From the NCBI GenBank assembly GCA_016806645.1, contig JACSYO010000506.1, positions 2,857,001 to 2,921,000 on the forward strand: DNA of 64,000 bases, read 5' to 3'. The position numbers were made by a program, and so were the translations under genes. The notes under the pieces were generated by a model. That model saw nothing but the letters and a program-made list of their open reading frames with translations, was not told where the DNA came from and did no database searches. This DNA comes from Ophiodon elongatus. Lineage: Eukaryota > Chordata > Actinopteri > Perciformes > Hexagrammidae. Position 1 is the first letter of the stretch; each line of letters starts with the position of its first letter. Below, piece after piece: positions 61,767 through 64,000 of this stretch.

Positions 61767-63519
61767 CTATTTCTTTAAACTTGACCTCTTCTTGTTGCAG
61801 CAGACTAAACATTTCCAACCCGTTTTCACTCCCAACTCAAATGCCGACCAGGCTTTCAACTAACTGCAATGTAAACCCATCCGCATCAGTATTAGACGGT
61901 CAGAGCGACTGACATAGAATAAAGAGAGATAGTCCTCTAAGAGAGGAGGTCAAGGTGGATGGTTGAGTCAAAAAAAGGACCACTGTTTGTGTCCTGTGTG
62001 AAACCAACTCAAGACTTATTTGACTTTACCTTTGTTATGTAATTTGCGTGTTTAACTAACCAAAGGTGTGTGGCACTGCACATACGTAAGTTACGTAACA
62101 AGCTTATTTATTTTAACTGAAATTGCAGTCTTTTCTTCAGCCCAACAAAGTACTTTTGTTGCCTAAACCTAATCAAGTAAACCTAAAAACTAAGTTAACA
62201 AATGTTGGAAGTTTATTTTGAAAAGAGGATGCATGCATGCAATGCCTGATTGGTACTGCACATGTAGATGACAATAACAAAATAAAAGGATAACATTTAG
62301 AATTTCTGACAGTTTACACTGGTTCAGGATGATTGGAATTATTGTTTGGGATGATGGGGAAAAAGGTTAGTCTGGAGCCTTGTATACCAACTGCTAAAAC
62401 AAAACAACAAAAATAATCGGTATGGTCCATGATTTGGGCATCTCTATTGGCATTCATTCTTCTTTTTTTTTTTACCTGCACTGGTATAGGAATCGCTGTC
62501 AGGAAGGGGAAAAAATGGTGTCGAACATTTCTAAATGCCAGATCACTGCACTCTGATCGAGTTTTATCTCTCTCTCTCTCTTTCACAAACCCATTCTAGA
62601 AACTCATATCACACAAAGTGTATGCCGTGGCAGGTGCTACTTATTCAATGGCGACATCTGCGTGGTGCACAGCGCTGTTCTTTTGAGCTTTAAATGGAGG
62701 AAAAACTAAAGTGCCAGTGGCGCCGTCAGCTACTGAATTATTTAATATAGTGTGGGCGAGGGCAATAAATTTTATATTTAAACATCCAGCGAAGGAATTA
62801 CTCATATTGCTCCAGCCATTTCATTACAAGAGAAAGAGCCGTTGGAAATATGAGCGTATATGTGAACTAAACAGCATGAAGGGAGAAAAAATAAAGCAAA
62901 ATAAAGAAGAAATTTGGTAAATGTCATCTCCCAGCGTGTGAGCTGCTGTTGTGTTTACAGCAGCCCTGTTTCATACAGACAAGCAGTGTAATAGAATTCC
63001 AAACAAGACCTTTCTTCAATATCATATCACTAAACAAACCCCCATTATCTGCTCTGCCATAGTGCTGCCGTTTAAAGATCAATAGTTGAATCCCTGTCAT
63101 CATAATCATCATCACCACCTCTAGCATTTTCGTTTTAGTGTTTCCTCTCCAGATAAGAGAGCTGTCAGAACATCCATCCTTGTGTCTAATCAGCCATGAC
63201 TAAGCCTGTCTCAGTGTCCGCCCCTGCCAGCGTCTGAATTAATGGATGAATAACTTGATTGAGCTCTCATTGCTTTTACAGTAAGTGCTGCAGTGGCTTA
63301 ATAAGGCTGAGAGCCCTTCGGATTCACTCAAAACCAACCTGGCAACAGGCTTGAGTTGCCCTAACCTCTATAAAAACCAAATCTGGCAAAAGGCCCTGGC
63401 CCCCGTTCTCATGGCCCAAAGACAGAACAGAAAGGAGCCGACTCATCATCGTTCAGCAGAATGCCTGAGTCAGGGACATTTTTCTTACTTATTCACTTGA
63501 TTTGTTATTCTCTTTTTCT

Positions 63520-63655
63520 CAGTCTTTGAGTTTTGTGCTAATTAGCAAATATCGAACACGCTAAACTTAGATGTGGAACATACTGAAAATTTGACCTGCT
63601 TAACGTCTGCATTTTAGCCCTTAGTGAGTCATAGTGTGACATACTAGCATGTTGA
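63520..63655 (+). mobile_element. Dispersed repeat family B fragment
   Basis: TTTTGTGCTAATTAGCAAAT, ACACGCTAAACTTAGATG and CTAGCATGTTGATCATG match the repetitive TTAGCA-type portion of the family seen at 8290-8845. The copy is short and diverged. Confidence 0.45.
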
Positions 63656-63699
63656 TCATGCTGTTTGTTTGTCTAACTGGCAAAAAATAATGAAAGCCC

Positions 63700-63937
63700 C
63701 CTTTAAGTTGATTAGTCAACTAATCGGTCATTTTGGTCTTTGTCGTTTAAGATTTCTTTAGTCAATTTGTTATTTTTTATACTTTTTCATGCTGTTAGAC
63801 CTTTTTCCAAGAAACTTGGGTGTGACTCTTTGTGGAAAAAAGTAATACAGATTTGTCAGTCAAATCAACAAATTGATCAGTCGACAGTGTCGAGTGTTAG
63901 CCGACAAATATTTTCTTTGGTCTAGGACAGCCCTAGT
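63700..63937. mobile_element. hAT-like non-autonomous element fragment
   Basis: The right end GGACAGCCCTAGT (63925-63937) is, reverse-complemented, ACTAGGGCTGTCC, a terminal sequence seen in many fish hAT elements. The interior has GATTAGTCAACTAATCGG near 63709 and GATCAGTCGACAGT near 63876, the usual sub-terminal palindromic motifs. The left terminus is not clear. Confidence 0.5.
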
Positions 63938-64000
63938 AGTGTGAAAAAGGAAAAGCGACTGTGCATAATTCATGTTAGTGTGCACAGCTCTACTTCAGTG

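Larger units (their letters stand above)
58558..64000. other. Upstream region of slc7a14, no further coding sequence seen
   Basis: No protein-coding exon recognised. Any 5' non-coding exon and the promoter should be here or beyond the right edge. It contains (CT)n at about 59775-59800, a duplicated 17-bp unit AGCTAGTGTTAGGCTAT at about 60749-60782, (TG)n at 60822-60880, an inverted-repeat element at 61672-61766, a unique block at about 62,640-62,920 with candidate enhancer character, and repeat fragments after 63520. Confidence 0.45.

Overview
The window looks like nuclear DNA from a ray-finned (teleost) fish. The genes are compact, intron-containing vertebrate genes with GT-AG splice junctions. 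The rest is typical fish intergenic sequence, very rich in (CA/TG)n and (GA/CT)n microsatellites, with short non-autonomous DNA transposons, a tRNA-derived SINE and repeat families familiar from perciform-like genomes. I see no bacterial, phage, CRISPR or viral gene content, and no intact reverse transcriptase or transposase.

Three protein-coding genes are supported. (1) At 2514-3047, minus strand, lies the first coding exon of an NMDA-receptor GluN3 subunit, best matched to grin3b; its remaining exons lie beyond the left edge. (2) At 38600-41335, plus strand, lies a complete three-exon claudin-11 gene (218 aa) with a TATA/CCAAT promoter and a probable poly(A) signal near 42475. (3) At 50058-58557, minus strand, lies a complete nine-coding-exon slc7a14 gene (765 aa), a CAT-like amino-acid transporter of the lysosomal/endosomal membrane. 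Every intron of the two complete genes was placed by reading frame, GT-AG ends and continuity with the vertebrate homologue. cldn11 and slc7a14 face each other tail to tail, as CLDN11 and SLC7A14 do at human 3q26.2.

Layout: 1-2513 is intron 1 of grin3b; 2514-3375 its first exon and probable promoter; 3.4-38.3 kb a large gene-free interval with microsatellites, an intact hAT-type MITE (10.4-10.8 kb), a SINE (13.2-13.5 kb), members of several dispersed repeat families, a diverged 113-bp tandem duplication (31.8-32.0 kb), a ZNF143/Staf-like site (22.1 kb) and unique blocks that could be conserved enhancers. 38.3-42.5 kb is cldn11; 42.5-50 kb the convergent intergenic/3'UTR region; 50-58.6 kb slc7a14; 58.6-64 kb its upstream region.

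The three genes do not form a pathway. They share a neural theme (glutamate receptor, myelin tight junction, neuronal/retinal transporter), but sharing one window need not mean shared function. I found no convincing undescribed system. The most unusual local signals are TG-repeat splice contexts in slc7a14, a substituted claudin signature residue, a hAT MITE with perfect 8-bp target duplication, and a degenerate repeat array filling the end of cldn11 intron 2.
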